Below, in pieces: positions 20,694-32,915 of a DNA stretch of 64,000 nt. The first letter of the stretch is position 1; every line of letters starts with the position of its first letter. The stretch comes from Arachis hypogaea (Eukaryota > Streptophyta > Magnoliopsida > Fabales > Fabaceae), in the NCBI RefSeq assembly GCF_003086295.3, contig NC_092046.1, forward strand, positions 103,891,363 through 103,955,362, given 5' to 3'. The position numbers and the translations under genes were made by a program. The notes below the pieces were generated by a model. The model saw only the letters and a list, made by a program, of their open reading frames with translations, did no database searches and had not been told where the DNA came from.

Positions 20694-22198
20694 GCAGAGA
20701 GAACTAGAGAAACCAGAGGTGGAATAACAATAACAGACATCAGAATCTGAATCAGCCTTACAGAGCACCTCACCTAAGACAGTCACAAGGACCCCAGCAT
20801 AACCAACAACAAGTCCCTTAGATCACTTATCCTACTTCCTCATCAAATGACGAGATGCTTCGTTCTCTTGCATAAGGACAACAAGACATGCAGACTACAC
20901 TGAACTCTACTTTAACTGGTCTGAATGCCACTTTACAAGCTTTTGCCGCCCAGATAGATTCATTACCTGCTTCCACCAACTAACCTTCAAGCTCCATTGA
21001 AATTCCTTCTCAACCCTTACCAAATCCCAAGGGTGGCATCAATGCCATCACTTTGAGGTCCGGAATTACATTGCAAGAGAGGAACCAAGAGGAGCCAAGC
21101 GCACTAGAACACGCCCCAGCTGAGGATATGGTAGAAGTAGAAGATGCTGAAGAGGAAGAAGAAGTACAAGACAAGGTTGAAGAAGAAGTAGCTCAACAAG
21201 GGAATGGAGCACCAAAGGATGCAGAAGCTACAAGTGGCGCCATTCCTATCCCATTTCCACACCTTGCAAGGAAATCTAGAAAGCAGATGGAACTTAATCC
21301 CAAAATGGTAGAAATTTTCAAAAAGGTTGAGGTAATTGTTTCCCTTTTTGATGTTATTCAGCAAGTACCTAAATATGCAAAGTTTCTGAAGGATTTATGC
21401 ATACATAAAGACAAAATTAATGAATTAGAAACTATTCCTTTTGGTAGTTCTATATCTGCTTTAATGGAAGGTATACCTAAAAAATGTAGTGACCCAGGTC
21501 CATGCATGGTTAACTGTACCATTGGAGGTGTAATATTTTCTGACTGCATGTGTGATTTAGGAGCGTGTGTTAGTATAATGCCATTGTCTATATATGATAC
21601 CTTGAGGCTCCCTCCCTTAAAAAGGTCGGCAGCTCGTTTTGTGTTAGCAGATAAAAGCATTATTACAGTAGTTGGAATTGCTGAAGATATGTTAGTGAGC
21701 ATTAAGGGGCTCACATTTCCCATTGACTTCTATATCCTGGAAATGCCCCCTAATAACTCAGGAAGACCATTCCTGAAGACTTCGATGTTCAAGCTAGATG
21801 CATTCTCAGGAACTTACTCCTTTGAGATAGATGGCAGAACAGTGAGTTTCAGTTTAAATGAAGCTATGAAGCACCCTCCGGAAGATCATTCTATCTTCCA
21901 GTGCGACATCATTGATGAAACTGTAGCTGAAGTTCACCAAGAAGAAGTAGAAGAAAAGAACATGGAGCAAGGTCCAAGTGTGGGGACACCCTCTGAACAC
22001 AATGAGGACACTTTGCCATTATCACTAGCCCTGGATGATCCAGAGCCTAGCCATGAGCAGAAGTTGGAATTGAAGCCCCTTCCTCTATACCTCAAGTATG
22101 ATTACCTTGAGGATAATCAGAAGTTCCCAGTTATCATTGCAAGGGAACTCATTTCCCAACAAGAGGAGCAACTACTTAGTGTGCTGAGAAAAACATAA
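20694..22198 (+). pseudogene. B1 gag tail and aspartic protease
   Basis: Resumes the Asn/Gln-rich gag tail after LTR E, with stops at about 20818 (CAG to TAG), 20872 and 20981 (CAA to TAA). The open stretch 21053-22198 has a Glu-rich linker, then the retropepsin domain: CMVNCTIGGVIFSDCMCDLGA with the catalytic Asp at 21554-21556, and GRPFLKTSMF. Relative to B2, 24 bp are missing before GRPFLK (near 21764), between short GGAAGA/GGGAGA repeats, removing the ASSILLG segment. The end overlaps the start of RT. Confidence 0.85.
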
Positions 22199-23795
22199 GA
22201 AAGCAATTGGGTGGAGCTTGGCGGATATAGTAGGCATCAGCCCTCAAGTTTGTGAGCACAGAATATACTTAGAAGAGGAATCAAAACCCGTCCGTCAATC
22301 CCAAAGAAGATTGAATCCCACCATCTTAGAAGTTGTCAAGAAAGAAGTGACCAGGCTACTTGAAGCAGATATCATTTACCCCATCTCAAATAGCGAATGG
22401 GTCAGTCCAGTACAAATGGTGCCCAAGAAGTCTGGAGTCACAACAGTGAAGAATGAGCATGGAGAGCTCCTGACAACTAGAGTGCAGAATTCATGGAGTG
22501 TTTGCATTGACTATAGGCGTCTCAACTAAGCTACTCGCAAGGATCACTACTCCTTGCCATTTATTGATCAGATGCTTGATTGCCTGTCAGGTAAATCCCA
22601 TTACTATTTTTTAGATGGTTATACAGGCTATTTTCAAATTCATATAGCTCCTGAAGATCAGGAGAAGACTACTTTTACATGCCCCTTTTGAACGTATGCA
22701 TACAAAAGAATGCCTTTTGGCTTATGTAATACACCGGCTACTTTCCAAATATGCATGATGAGTATCTTTTCAGATCTTATTGAGAATTGTATGGAAGTAT
22801 TCATGGATGATTTTAGCGTATATGGTGATTCCTTTAACCTTTGCTTGGATAGTTTAGCTAGAGTATTAGACAGGTGTGTTAGTTCAAACCTTGTATTGAA
22901 TTTTGAAAAATGTCACTTTATGGTAAAACATGGTATTGTACTAGGACATATTGTGTCTAATACTGGTATTTCTGTAGATCTAGCAAAGGTAGATGTCATT
23001 TCTAGTTTACCTTACCCCTCCTCCGTGAGGGAAGTCCGTTCGTTCCTAGGCCATGCAAGTTTTTACAAGAGATTCATTAAGGACTTCAGTAAGGTAGCAT
23101 TACCTTTATCCAGACTGCTGCAGAAAGATATTGAGTTCGAGTTTAGTGAGGATTGCATGCAAGCATTTGATAAGCTGAAGATCGCCCTGACTCAAGCTCT
23201 AATTGTGAGAGGACCAGACTGGTGCCAGCCATTTAAAATTATGTATGATGCCTCCAACCATGCAGTGGGAGCGGTGCTGGCTCAGTGCAAAGGTAAGGAT
23301 CTTTTCGTAATTGCTTATGCATCTAAAACCTTAGATGCTGCTCAATCTAATTACACTACTACTGAAAAAGAGCTTCTTGCTATTGTTTTTGTTCTGTATA
23401 AATTCCGAGCCTATTTACTTGGAACTAAGGTAGTAGTGTACTCGGACCATGCAGCTCTAAAATATTTATTAGCTAAAAAAGAGTCCAAACCAAGGTTGAT
23501 ACGTTGGATACTGCTGCTGCAAAAATTTGACTTAGAAATTAAGGATAGGAGTGGTAACCAGAATTTAGTGGCAGACCACTTGAGTCGCTATGAGCACATT
23601 AAGGATGACTCCACTCCTATCAATGATACTTTCCCATTTGATAGTTTGCAAGCAGTATCTGAAGTAGTTCCTTGGTATGCACCTGTAGCTAATTATCTAG
23701 TTAGCCATACTTTCCTTCCCAATTTTACTAAGCATCAAATGGACAAGCTGAAAAGCGAGTCTAAATATTATATATGGGATGACCCATACTTATGA
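22199..23795 (+). pseudogene. B1 reverse transcriptase and RNase H
   Basis: RT would copy element RNA to DNA and RNase H would remove the RNA. RT motifs in order: [46 protein letters not shown] and FMDDFSVYG with the catalytic pair at 22806-22811. RNase H follows with [24 protein letters not shown] and [11 protein letters not shown]. Stops: 22527 (CAA to TAA) and 22688 (GGA to TGA). From 22710 to 23795 the frame is open for 361 codons. Confidence 0.9.
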
Positions 23796-24786
23796 AGGTG
23801 TGGTGCTGACCAGGTAATTAGAAGGTGTGTGCCCCAATCAGAATTTCAGTCCATTTTAGAGGCCTGCCACTCTTCTGAGAGTGGAGGACATTTTGGCCCT
23901 CAAAGAACAGCTAGAAAAATTTTAGAGTGTGGATTCTGGTGGCCTACTCTTTTTAAAGATGCTGCTGCTTTTTGTAAATCTTGTTCCCCATGCCAAAGGT
24001 TTAGTAATATATCCAAGAAGGATGAGATGCCTCAACAGATTATGCTTTTCTGTGAAATTTTTGATGTTTAGGGCATTGGCTTCATGGGTCCATTTTCAAA
24101 CTCTAATGGCTACCTTTATATACTGTTAGCTGTAGATTATGTTTCTAAATGGGTGGAAGAAATTTCTACCTATACTGATGATGCTAACACTGTTGTTTCC
24201 TTTATTAGAAACCATATTATTTGTCGCTTTGGATCACCACGAACAATCGTGAGTGATCAAGGCACTCACTTTTGTAACAGGAGACTAACAGGATTACTGA
24301 GGAAGCATGGGATAGTTCACAAAGTAGCAACAGCTTATCATCCCTAGACTAATGGACAAGCAGAAGTGTCTAACAGAGAGATTAAGCATATTCTGGAGAA
24401 GATAGTAAAGCCTCATAGGATAATTCACAAAGTAGCAACAGCTTATCATCCCCAGGCTACAAGATGCACTCTGGGCATATAGAACAACATACAGGACACC
24501 CATTTGGATAAGCCCCTTCCGCTTAGTATACGGAAAGGCTTGCCACCTTCCAGTAGAGGTAGAACACAAGGTTTTCTGGGCTGTGAGGGAGTGCAACATG
24601 AATTTTGAAGAAGCTGGTGCTGAAAGGAAGCTGCAACTAGCAGAATTGGAGAACCTTCACCTAGAAGCATATGACAACTCCAGGCGATACAAAGAGAAGA
24701 TGAAGGTTGTCCATGACAAGCACATAAAAAGGAGAGAATTCAAACTAGGGGAGTTAGTTCTTCTTTATAACTCCAGACTGAGGCTC
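23796..24786 (+). pseudogene. B1 integrase, first part
   Basis: Integrase would insert the DNA copy. An HHCC zinc domain (HSSESGGHFG, CKSCSPCQR) is at 23865-24000. The first catalytic Asp is changed to Gly (GGC at 24078-24080, where B2 has GAC). The second, in VSDQGTHF, and the Glu, in NGQAE, remain. A stop at 24343 comes from CAG to TAG. At 24420-24455 a copy of 24312-24346 replaces about 19 bp of the expected sequence. B2's insertion at 24787 separates the last part. Confidence 0.87.
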
Positions 24787-26259
24787 TGATAAACCACTAT
24801 TTTATGGTTTATCTTGTGTTTAATTGAGTGGTTTCATCAAGTCATCACCCACTTATTCATACCAATTACATAATTTTATAATTCCTTCCTAGTTTTGTTC
24901 TTTGGTTGAAAACTTGCTTCCTATAGATCTTTAATTTGTGTATTTTAATTCTCCTTTATACCATTCGATGTCGTGATCCATATGTTAAGTGTTTCAGGCT
25001 TTATAGGGCAGGGATGGCTTAGAAAATGGAGAGTAAGCTTGCAAAAATGGAAGGAACACAAGAAACTAAGGAGATTACCAGCGAGCAATGACGCGCATGC
25101 ATGGATCACGCGTGTGCGCAACATGGAGAAAATTGCAGCGACGCGTGCGCGTGCCTGACGCGTACGCGCGGATTGGAGTCTGCACGAATGACGTGCACGC
25201 GTGACAAGGAAAATTGCTGAATGACGCGAACGAGTGGACGACGCGTACGCGTGACCTGCGTGATCTGCAGAAATAACAGAAAATGTTGGGGGTGATTTTG
25301 GGCCGCATTTTGACCCAGTTTTTGGCCCAGAAACACAGAATAAAGCCAGGGAACATGGAGAGACTCAAGACATTCATTCACACATTGACACATTCTCATT
25401 AGGATAGTTTTTAGGTTTTCTTTACATTCATAGTTCATTAGTTTTATTGCTTTTGCTTTTGGATATTGAAGAGTCATTACCTCCGTTGAAGATACTATTT
25501 TACTTTGTTTCCTTACTTGCTCTTTTATTTATTCCATATTCTTAATTCTTGTTTAGAGTGGTAATTAGATTATTTTCATGGATTGTTAATGCAAAGGATT
25601 ACTTTTACTTTTAATTAATTTAATTTAATTTATCATGTCTTCTTCTTATATTTTTATGAGCGTTATATATTTATGTCAATGGAGTAGATTCCCTACTTGA
25701 CATGGGGGTTGATTAAAAGGAGATACTTGAGTTGGAAGGCTTAAGTGCTGATTAAACTGGAAGTTGTTGGCTAGTTCTGTATTTACTAATGCTAGACCTT
25801 CCCAAGGGAGAGGACTAGGATTTGCGAATAAGAGTTATCTCAATCACTTGACTTTCCTTTATTTAGTAAGGGTTAACTAAGTGAAAACAACAATCTTTTT
25901 GATAATACACTTAAGAGACCCCAACAAGGATAGAACTTCCAATTAATCATTCCCCCAGTCAAGGCTTTTTATCTAGAATATTAATAATCATTCTTAGTTT
26001 TTATTGCTTTAATTTACAATTATTTAATTGCTTATCACCCAAACTCAAACTCTCTTGGAAACTCCTAATTAATAAATTAGCATCCTTTCTTGCAACTTGT
26101 TGGGAGATGACCTGGGACTCATACTCCCAGTATTTTTATTCTAATTTTTGTGACACCTTTCTAAATTGGTGAGGTGGATTTTAGCTGGCTAAGAGCTATA
26201 CTCGCAACGCTGTTCTTACATTACAATCTTTTAATTGGCCTAACTTCTGCCGCGCACCA
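24787..26259 (+). repeat. B2 5' LTR
   Basis: Starts TGATAAACCACTATTTTATG and ends CGCGCACCA. Word array at about 25090-25255. Intact stem-loop CTGGGA (26112-26117) with TCCCAG (26125-26130). It differs from B1's LTRs in the middle (TTTTTATGAGCGTTATA block) and pairs with 36210-37697. Confidence 0.92.
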
Positions 26260-26264
26260 GTTTT

Positions 26265-26282
26265 TGGTGCCCTTGCCGGGGA
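26265..26282 (+). other. PBS of B2
   Basis: TGGTGCCCTTGCCGGGGA, tRNA-Asp type with two mismatches, five bases after the LTR. Confidence 0.82.
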
Positions 26283-26386
26283 GTTGCAATTATGTGTTAA
26301 ATTATTAATTAGTGTATATATTTTTATTTTTATTTGCATATTTTATTTTTATTTTATTACCATGACCTATATGTTTCTCTCGTTGA

Positions 26387-27816
26387 ATGACGCGTTCACT
26401 GCCTGATCCGAGTTTAGCCGCATTTGATCCTGAAATTTAAAGAACTACTTCACGTATTAGGCGAGCTCGACGTCGGTTAGCCTCTGAGGGTGGTGAAGTG
26501 ATTGTTATCGATTCACCAGTCTCATCTGAGGGCGAATCTGAACAGCCATCTAAGAGCGAGACAAGCTCCTTTACTACTGATTCAGTTGATTCACGTGCAG
26601 ATAGAATGGCAGCACCTAGAAGGATTACTCTCCAAAAAGTTGGAGCCCCAGATTTTACAATGCAGCCGTATCAAGTGCATCATCCAACTCTGGTTGCAGA
26701 TTTTGAACTGAAGACTGCACTAATCAACTTGATGCCCAAGTTTCATGGCTTACCTGCTCAGGAGCCCATCAAGCACCTCAGGGATTTTCAGACAGCCTGT
26801 TTTACTGTTAGGCGTCAGGGTGCAAATAAAACTTCTATTCTGTTAACTGCCTTACCATTTTCTCTTGAGGAAAAGGCGAGGGAGTGGTACTACTCCCAAC
26901 ATGAAGCAACTGTTACTAACTGGGATACGCTCATTAGAGAATTTTTGGAAAAATACTTTCCAGCTGAGGTTACAGATAGATTGAGAAAAGAGATCTCATG
27001 CATTGTTCAAGGTGAATCAGAAACTCCTATAAGTATTGGGAGCATTTTAAGAACCTTCTGGACGCATGCCCCCATCACATGATTGACAGGCTAGTGTTGA
27101 TCAGCTATTTTACTCAAGGCATGAAGCCTCAGGATAAGACTACACCAGATGGTGCTAGTAATGGTTCTCTGAAAAAGTACAAGACCACAGATGAAGCATG
27201 GCAACTGATCAGCGACTTAGCTGAGTCCACCAGGAATCACAGGCATAGAAGCAACCACTCAAAAGCTGTTACGGAAATTTCCTCTAGCACTGAGACTTCT
27301 ACTCTTACACAGAGCATATGTGAAATGACCAACATACTGAAACAGTTACAGTTGAATCAACAACAACAAACCTAGCCGTCCCCACCACAACAAAGCCAAC
27401 AGTTAGTACCCAAAAGAGTATGCAGAATATGTGCTGATTATAGTCATTATACTGATGAATGCCTACAGCTCCAACAAGAAGACAATACTGTGGCAGCTAC
27501 TCATAACTTCTATGACCGCCCGAATCAAGGATACAATCAACAAGGCGGTAACTACAACCAAGGTGGGAAGTATAACCAAGGATGGCAGGACAACTCCAAC
27601 GAAGGTTGGAGAGATAATTCCAACCATGGTTGGAGGGACAACTATAACAGAGGAGGCAGAGACAACAATGGAAACCAGAGGTGGAATAACAACAACAGAC
27701 AGCAAAATCAGAACCAACCTTACAGAACTCCTCACCTAAGGCAATCACAAGGACCCCAACACAACCAGCAACAAGTCCCTCAGATCACTTATCCCACTTC
27801 CTCTTAAAATGACGAG
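26387..27816 (+). pseudogene. B2 gag
   Basis: Same protein as B1 gag. Start ATG at 26387 aligns with B1; a stop follows at about 26438 (GAA to TAA). The stretch from 26498 covers the capsid domain (DFTMQPYQVHHPT, FHGLPAQEPIKHL, KAREWYYSQ, EFLEKYFPAEV). A 1-bp loss near 27030 breaks the LYEYWE motif and shifts the frame. The zinc knuckle near 27420-27465 reads CRICADYSHYTDEC. The Gly/Asn/Gln-rich tail runs to the stop at 27805. It shows the uninterrupted LTR E target site. Confidence 0.87.
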
Positions 27817-29058
27817 ATGCTTCGTTCTCTTGCACAAGGAAAACAAGACATGCAGACTATACTGAACTCTACTTTAAATGGTCTGAATGCCACTTTACAA
27901 GCTCTCGCCGCCCGGATAGATTCACTACCCACTTCCACTAACCAACCTTTAAACTCCAGTGAAATTCCTTCTCAACCCTTACCTAACACCAAGGGTGGCA
28001 TCAATGCCATTACTTTGAGGTCTGGAACCACACTGCAAGAGAGGAATGAAGAGGAGCCAAGCCGACAAGTACATGCCTCATCTGAGGATGTGATAGAAGT
28101 GGAAGATGCTGAAGAAGAAGAGGAAGTACAAGACAAGGTTGAGGAAGAAGTAGCTCAGCAAAGGAATGAAGCACCAAAAGATGCAGAAGCTGCAAGTGGC
28201 GCCATTCCTATCTCATTTCCACATCTAGCAAGGAAGTCCAGAAAGCAGATGGAACTTGATCCCAAAATGGTAGAAATTTTCAAAAAGGTTAAGGTAACTG
28301 TTCTCCTTTTTGATGTTATTCAGCAAGTACCTAAATATGCCAAATTTCTGAAAGATTTATGCATACATAAAGATAAAATTAATGAATTAGAAATTATTCC
28401 TTTAGGTAGTTCTATATCTGCCTTAATAGGAGGTATACCTGAAAACTGTAGTGATCCAAGTCCATGCATGGTTAACTGTACCATTGGAGGTGTAATATTT
28501 TCTGATTGCATGTGTGACTTAGGAGCATGTGTTAGTATAATACCATTGTCTATATATGATACTTTAAGGCTCCCTCCCTTAAAAAGGTTGGCAGCTTGTT
28601 TTGTGTTAGCAGATAAGAGCATTATTACAGTAGTTGGAATTGCTGAAGATGTATTAGTGAGCATTAAGGGGCTCACATTTCCCATTGACTTCTATATCCT
28701 GGAAATGCCCCCTAATAACTCAGGGAGAGCATCATCAATCCTGCTTGGAAGACCATTCCTAAAGACTTCGAAGTTCAAGCTGGATGCATTCTCAGGAACT
28801 TACTCCTTTGAGATAGATGGCAGAACAGTGAGTTTCAGTTTAAATGAAGCTATGAAGCACCCCCCGGAAGATCATTCTATCTTCCAGCGCGACATCATTG
28901 ATGAAACTATAGCTGAAGTTCACCAAGAAAAAATAGAAGAGAAGCACATGGAGCAAGGTCCAAGTGTGGGGACACCCTCTGAACATAATGAAGACACCTT
29001 ACCATTATCACTAACCCGGATGATCCAGAGCCTAGCCATGAGCAGAAATTGGAATTGA
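27817..29058 (+). pseudogene. B2 aspartic protease region
   Basis: 413-codon open stretch. A possible coiled coil (LNSTLNGLNATLQALAARI) and a Glu-rich linker lead into the retropepsin: CTIGGVIFSDCMCDLGA (Asp at 28516-28518), then ASSILLGRPFLKTSKF, which B1 has partly lost. A 1-bp loss near 29012 shifts the frame before RT, so no intact polyprotein is possible. Confidence 0.87.
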
Positions 29059-30780
29059 AGCCCCTTCCTCCAAACCTCAAGTATGCTTACCTTGAGGACA
29101 ATCAGAAATTCCCAGTTATCATTGCAAGGGAACTCACTTCCCAACAGGAAGAGCAACTGCTCAATGTGCTGAGAAAGCACAAGAAAGCAATTGGGTGGAG
29201 CTTGGCGGGATGTAGTAGGCATCAGCCCTCAAGTATGTGAGCACAGAATATATTTAGAAGAGGACTCAAAGCCTGTCCGTCAACCCCAAAGAAGACTAAA
29301 TCCTACCATCTTAGAAGTTGTCAAGAAAGAAGTGACCAGGCTACTTGAAGCGGATATCATTTACCCCATCTTAGATAATGAATGGGTCAGTCCAGTACAA
29401 GCGGTGCCCAAGAAGTCTGGAGTCACAACAATAAAGAATGAGCATGGAGAGCTCCTAACAACTAGAGTGAAGAATTCATGGAGGATTTGCATTGACTATA
29501 GGCGTCTCAACCAAGCTACTCGCAAGGATCACTACCCCCTTGCCATTTATTGACCAGATGCTCGATCGCCTGTCAGGTAAATCCCATTATTGCTTTTTAG
29601 ATGGTTATACAGGCTACTTTCAAATTCATCTAGCTCCTGAAGATCAGGAAAAGACCACTTTTACATGTCCCTTTGGAACGTATGCATATAAACGGATGCC
29701 TTTTGGCTTATGTAATGCACCAGCTACTTTCTAAAGATGCATGATGAGTATCTTTTCAGATCTTATTGAGAACTGTATGGAAGGATTTATGGATGATTTT
29801 AGCGTATATGGTGATTCATTTGTCCTCTGCTTGGATAGTTTAGCTAGAGTATTAGACATGTATGTTAGTTCAAACCTTGTATTCAATTTTGAAAAGTGTC
29901 ATTTTATGGTAAAACAAGGGATTGTTCTAGGGCATGTTGTCTCTAAAATTGGTATTTCAGTAGATCCAGCAAAGGTAGATGTCATTTCTAGTTTACCTTG
30001 CCCCTCTTCCGTGAGGGAAGTCCGTTCGTTCTTAGGCCATGCAGGTTTTTACAGGAGTTCATTAAGGACTTCAGTAAGGTAGCATTACCTTTATCTAGAC
30101 TGCTACAGAAAGATATTGAGTTCGAGTTCAGTGAGGACTGCATGAAAGCGTTTGATAAATTGAAGATCGCCCTAACTCAAGCTCCGATTGTGAGAGAACC
30201 AGACTGGAGCCAGCAATTTGACATTATGTGTGATGCCTCCAACCATGCAGTAGGAGCGGCGCTGGTCCAGCACGAAGGTAAGGATCCCTTCGTAATTGCT
30301 TATGCGTCTAAGACCTTAGACGCTGCTCAGTCTAATTACACTACTATTAAAAAAGAGCTTCTTGCTATTGTTTTTGCTCTGGATAAATTCCAAGCCTATT
30401 TATTTGGTACTAAGGTAGTAATATACTCAGACCATGTAGCTCTAAAATATTTATTAGACAAAAAATAGTCCAAACCAAGGTTGATATGTTGGATACTGCT
30501 ACTGCAAGAATTTGATTTAGAAATTAAGGATAGAAGTGGTAACAAGAATTTAGTGGCAGACCACTTGAGTCGCCTTGAGCACATTAAGGATGACTCCACT
30601 CCTATAAATGATGTTTTTCTATTTGATAGCTTGCATGCAGTATCAGAAGTAGTTCCTTGGTATGCACCTGTAGCTAATTATCTAGTTAGCCATACTTTCC
30701 CTCCCAATTTTACTAAACATCAAAAGGACAAGCTGAAAAGCGAATCTAAATATTATATATGGGATGACCCATATCTATAG
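29059..30780 (+). pseudogene. B2 reverse transcriptase and RNase H
   Basis: RT motifs: RRLNPTILEVVKKEV, WRICIDYRRLN, FLDGYTGYFQI, MPFGLCNAPATF and FMDDFSVYG (catalytic pair 29792-29797). RNase [25 protein letters not shown] and YSDHVALKYLL. Single-base insertions near 29205 and 29540, a single-base loss near 30054, and stops at 29732 (CAA to TAA) and 30466 (GAG to TAG) break it. RT and RNase H lie in different frames. Confidence 0.9.
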
Positions 30781-31960
30781 AGGTGTGGTGCTGACCAGGT
30801 AATTAGGAGGTGTGTGCCTCAAATAGAATTCCGGTCCATTTTAGAGGCCTGCCACTCTTCTGAGAGTGGAGGACATTTTGGCCCTCAAAGAACAGCTAGA
30901 AAAATCTTAGACTGTGGATTCTGGTGGCCTACTCTTTTTAAAGATGCTACTGAATTTTGTAAATCTTGTTCCCCATGCCAAAGGTTTGGTAATATATCCA
31001 AGAGGGATGAGATGCCTCAACAGATTATGCTTTTCTTTGAAATTTTTGATGTTTGGACATTGACTTCATGGGTCCATTTCCAAACTCTAATGGTTACCTT
31101 TATATACTGTTAGCTGTAGATTATGTTTCTAAATGGGTGGAAGCAATTCCTACCCGCACTGATGATGCTAACACTGTTGTTTCCTTTGTTAGAAACCATA
31201 TTATCTGTTGTTTTGGATCACCACAAGCAATCGTGAGCGATCAAGGCACTCACTTTTGTAACAGGAGACTAACAGGATTATTGAAGAAGCATGGGATAGT
31301 CCACAAAGTAGCAACCACTTATCGTCCCCAGACCAATGGACAAGCAGAAGTGTCTAACAGAGAGATTAACCATATTCTGGAGAAGATTGTAAAGCCTCAT
31401 AGGAAGGACTGGAGTGCCAGACTACAAGATGCACTCTGGGCATATAGAACAGCGTACAAGACACCCATTGGGATGAGCCCCTTCCGCTTAGTGTACAAAA
31501 AAGCTTGCCACCTTCCAGTAGAGGTGGAACACAAGGCTTTTTGGGCTGTAAGGGAATGCAATATGAATTTTGAAGAATCTGGTGCTGAAAGAAAACTGCA
31601 ACTAGCAGAATTGGAGAATCTTCGCCTAGAAGCATATGACAACTCCAGGTGATACAAAGAGAAGATGAAGGTTGTCCATGACAAGCACATAAAAAGGAGA
31701 GAGTTCAGACCACGGGAGTTAGTTCTTCTTTATAACTCCAGACTGAGACTTATGCCAGGTAAATTGAGATCAAGATGGAAAGGTCCCTATAGAGTAGGGA
31801 GGGCGGATCCATACGGAGTTTTCACCTACGTCATCCCTCTAGCTCCAAATTTATTAAGGTCAATGGACATCGTCTAAAGCTTTATCATGGAGAAAAGATG
31901 AAGGATCACAAAGAACTAGAGATTTTCCTCTTGGAAGACCCACCAACAGAAGCAGAATGA
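30781..31960 (+). pseudogene. B2 integrase
   Basis: HHCC zinc domain (HSSESGGHFG, CKSCSPCQR) in one frame, then a frame change near 31050. The catalytic core 31053-31652 is open and keeps all three residues: Asp 31062-31064, Asp 31239-31241 and Glu 31347-31349, the last two with 35 residues between. A stop near 31650 is CGA to TGA. The C-terminal part (31665-31960) includes [12 protein letters not shown] and LKLYHGEK. The last codons read DPPTEAE and stop at 31958. Confidence 0.88.
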
Positions 31961-31970
31961 GCCTGAAGAC

Positions 31971-32021
31971 CGTCCAACTTAAGGACGTAAAAGCAAATTG
32001 CTAGGTGGGAGACAACCCACC
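31971..32021 (+). other. Two-hairpin module after pol, B2
   Basis: Hairpin I: CGTCC (31971-31975) with GGACG (31983-31987). A 16-nt spacer follows. Hairpin II: GGTGGG (32004-32009), loop AGACAA, CCCACC (32016-32021). It starts 10 nt after the pol stop. Stem bases differ from A and D (TTGGG/CCCAA) but pairing is kept. Confidence 0.7.
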
Positions 32022-32155
32022 ATAGTATGATCGTTCCGTTTTCAGTCTTAGTTTTATTTTACTTTTTTTTTTATTTTGTTTTTGTTAATGAATCTTCTCA
32101 TAATCTCTGCTTATAGCCTGCATTTGCATTTGCATACTACATACAAAAAAAAGGG

Positions 32156-32632
32156 GCACGCGATGCGCAAGCGTCGCTGACGCGTCCACGTCATAGGTGA
32201 TTCCGAAACAAGAAGAAAAGAAGCAGAGAGTTACGCGGGACCGTGGCTGAAGGCATGCCTAAGGCACAAAACACGGACGCGTCCGCGTCAAATTGCAAAA
32301 TAGCCTTCCACGCGAGCGCGTCACCTACACGCACGCGTGACCCTACGAACTCGACGTAAATGGGTATATGGCAGAGAGTTATGATGGAGTGGGGGCTGGA
32401 ATGGTGCTGGAAGCACAAGCCCTACCACGCAAATGTGTGCCCCACGCGGCCGCGTCGTTTTTCAAAATATGGCCATTCACGCGTGTGCGTCACCCACGCG
32501 CATGCGTCACCCTAAAATTTGGCAATGAGCGTATAAAACAGAGAGTTGTTCGTACGCGAGGCTGCACTCGCGCCAATAGCACAAATCAGGTCACGCGTAC
32601 GCGTGTACCACGCGTCCGCGTCACATACGATG
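32156..32632. repeat. Palindromic word array, B2 3' internal
   Basis: CpG-rich words such as GACGCGTCCACGTC, CACGCGTGTGCGTCACCCACGCG and TCACGCGTACGCGTG. They are the same class as in the B LTR, placed between the two-hairpin module and the third ORF. Confidence 0.7.
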
Positions 32633-32654
32633 CACAGCTTATCCAAATCAGCAC

Positions 32655-32915
32655 CAGATATCTTATCTTTTCTTCCCCAAATCCTAATCTTTTCTTTTCC
32701 CTTCTTATTTCTTTCTTTTCCCTTCTTCTTTCTTTATTCGTTCTCACTTTTTACTTTCTCCTCCCTTATTTTTTTTTACATCCATTATCAAGGTTCTTTT
32801 CTTTCTTTCTTCCCTTTTTACTTTTCCGTTATTATTTTTATTAATGTTTTTGTTTGCTTTTTCTTTTTACTTTCATTATATATGTTTTTTTTCTTTTCCT
32901 TCTTATTCTTTTAAT
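32655..32915 (+). other. Polypyrimidine tract, B2
   Basis: About 260 bp almost purely C and T (TCTTTTCTTCCCC onward, with many TTTCTTTC units) upstream of the third ORF. The open frames here are low-complexity Phe/Leu/Ser strings and not credible genes. Confidence 0.6.

Noticed and set aside
32368..32914. Open frames of Phe/Leu/Ser through the B2 and B1 pyrimidine tracts, resembling membrane proteins
   Set aside because: The hydrophobic runs are only translations of TTC/TTT repeats, and the frames differ between B1 and B2.
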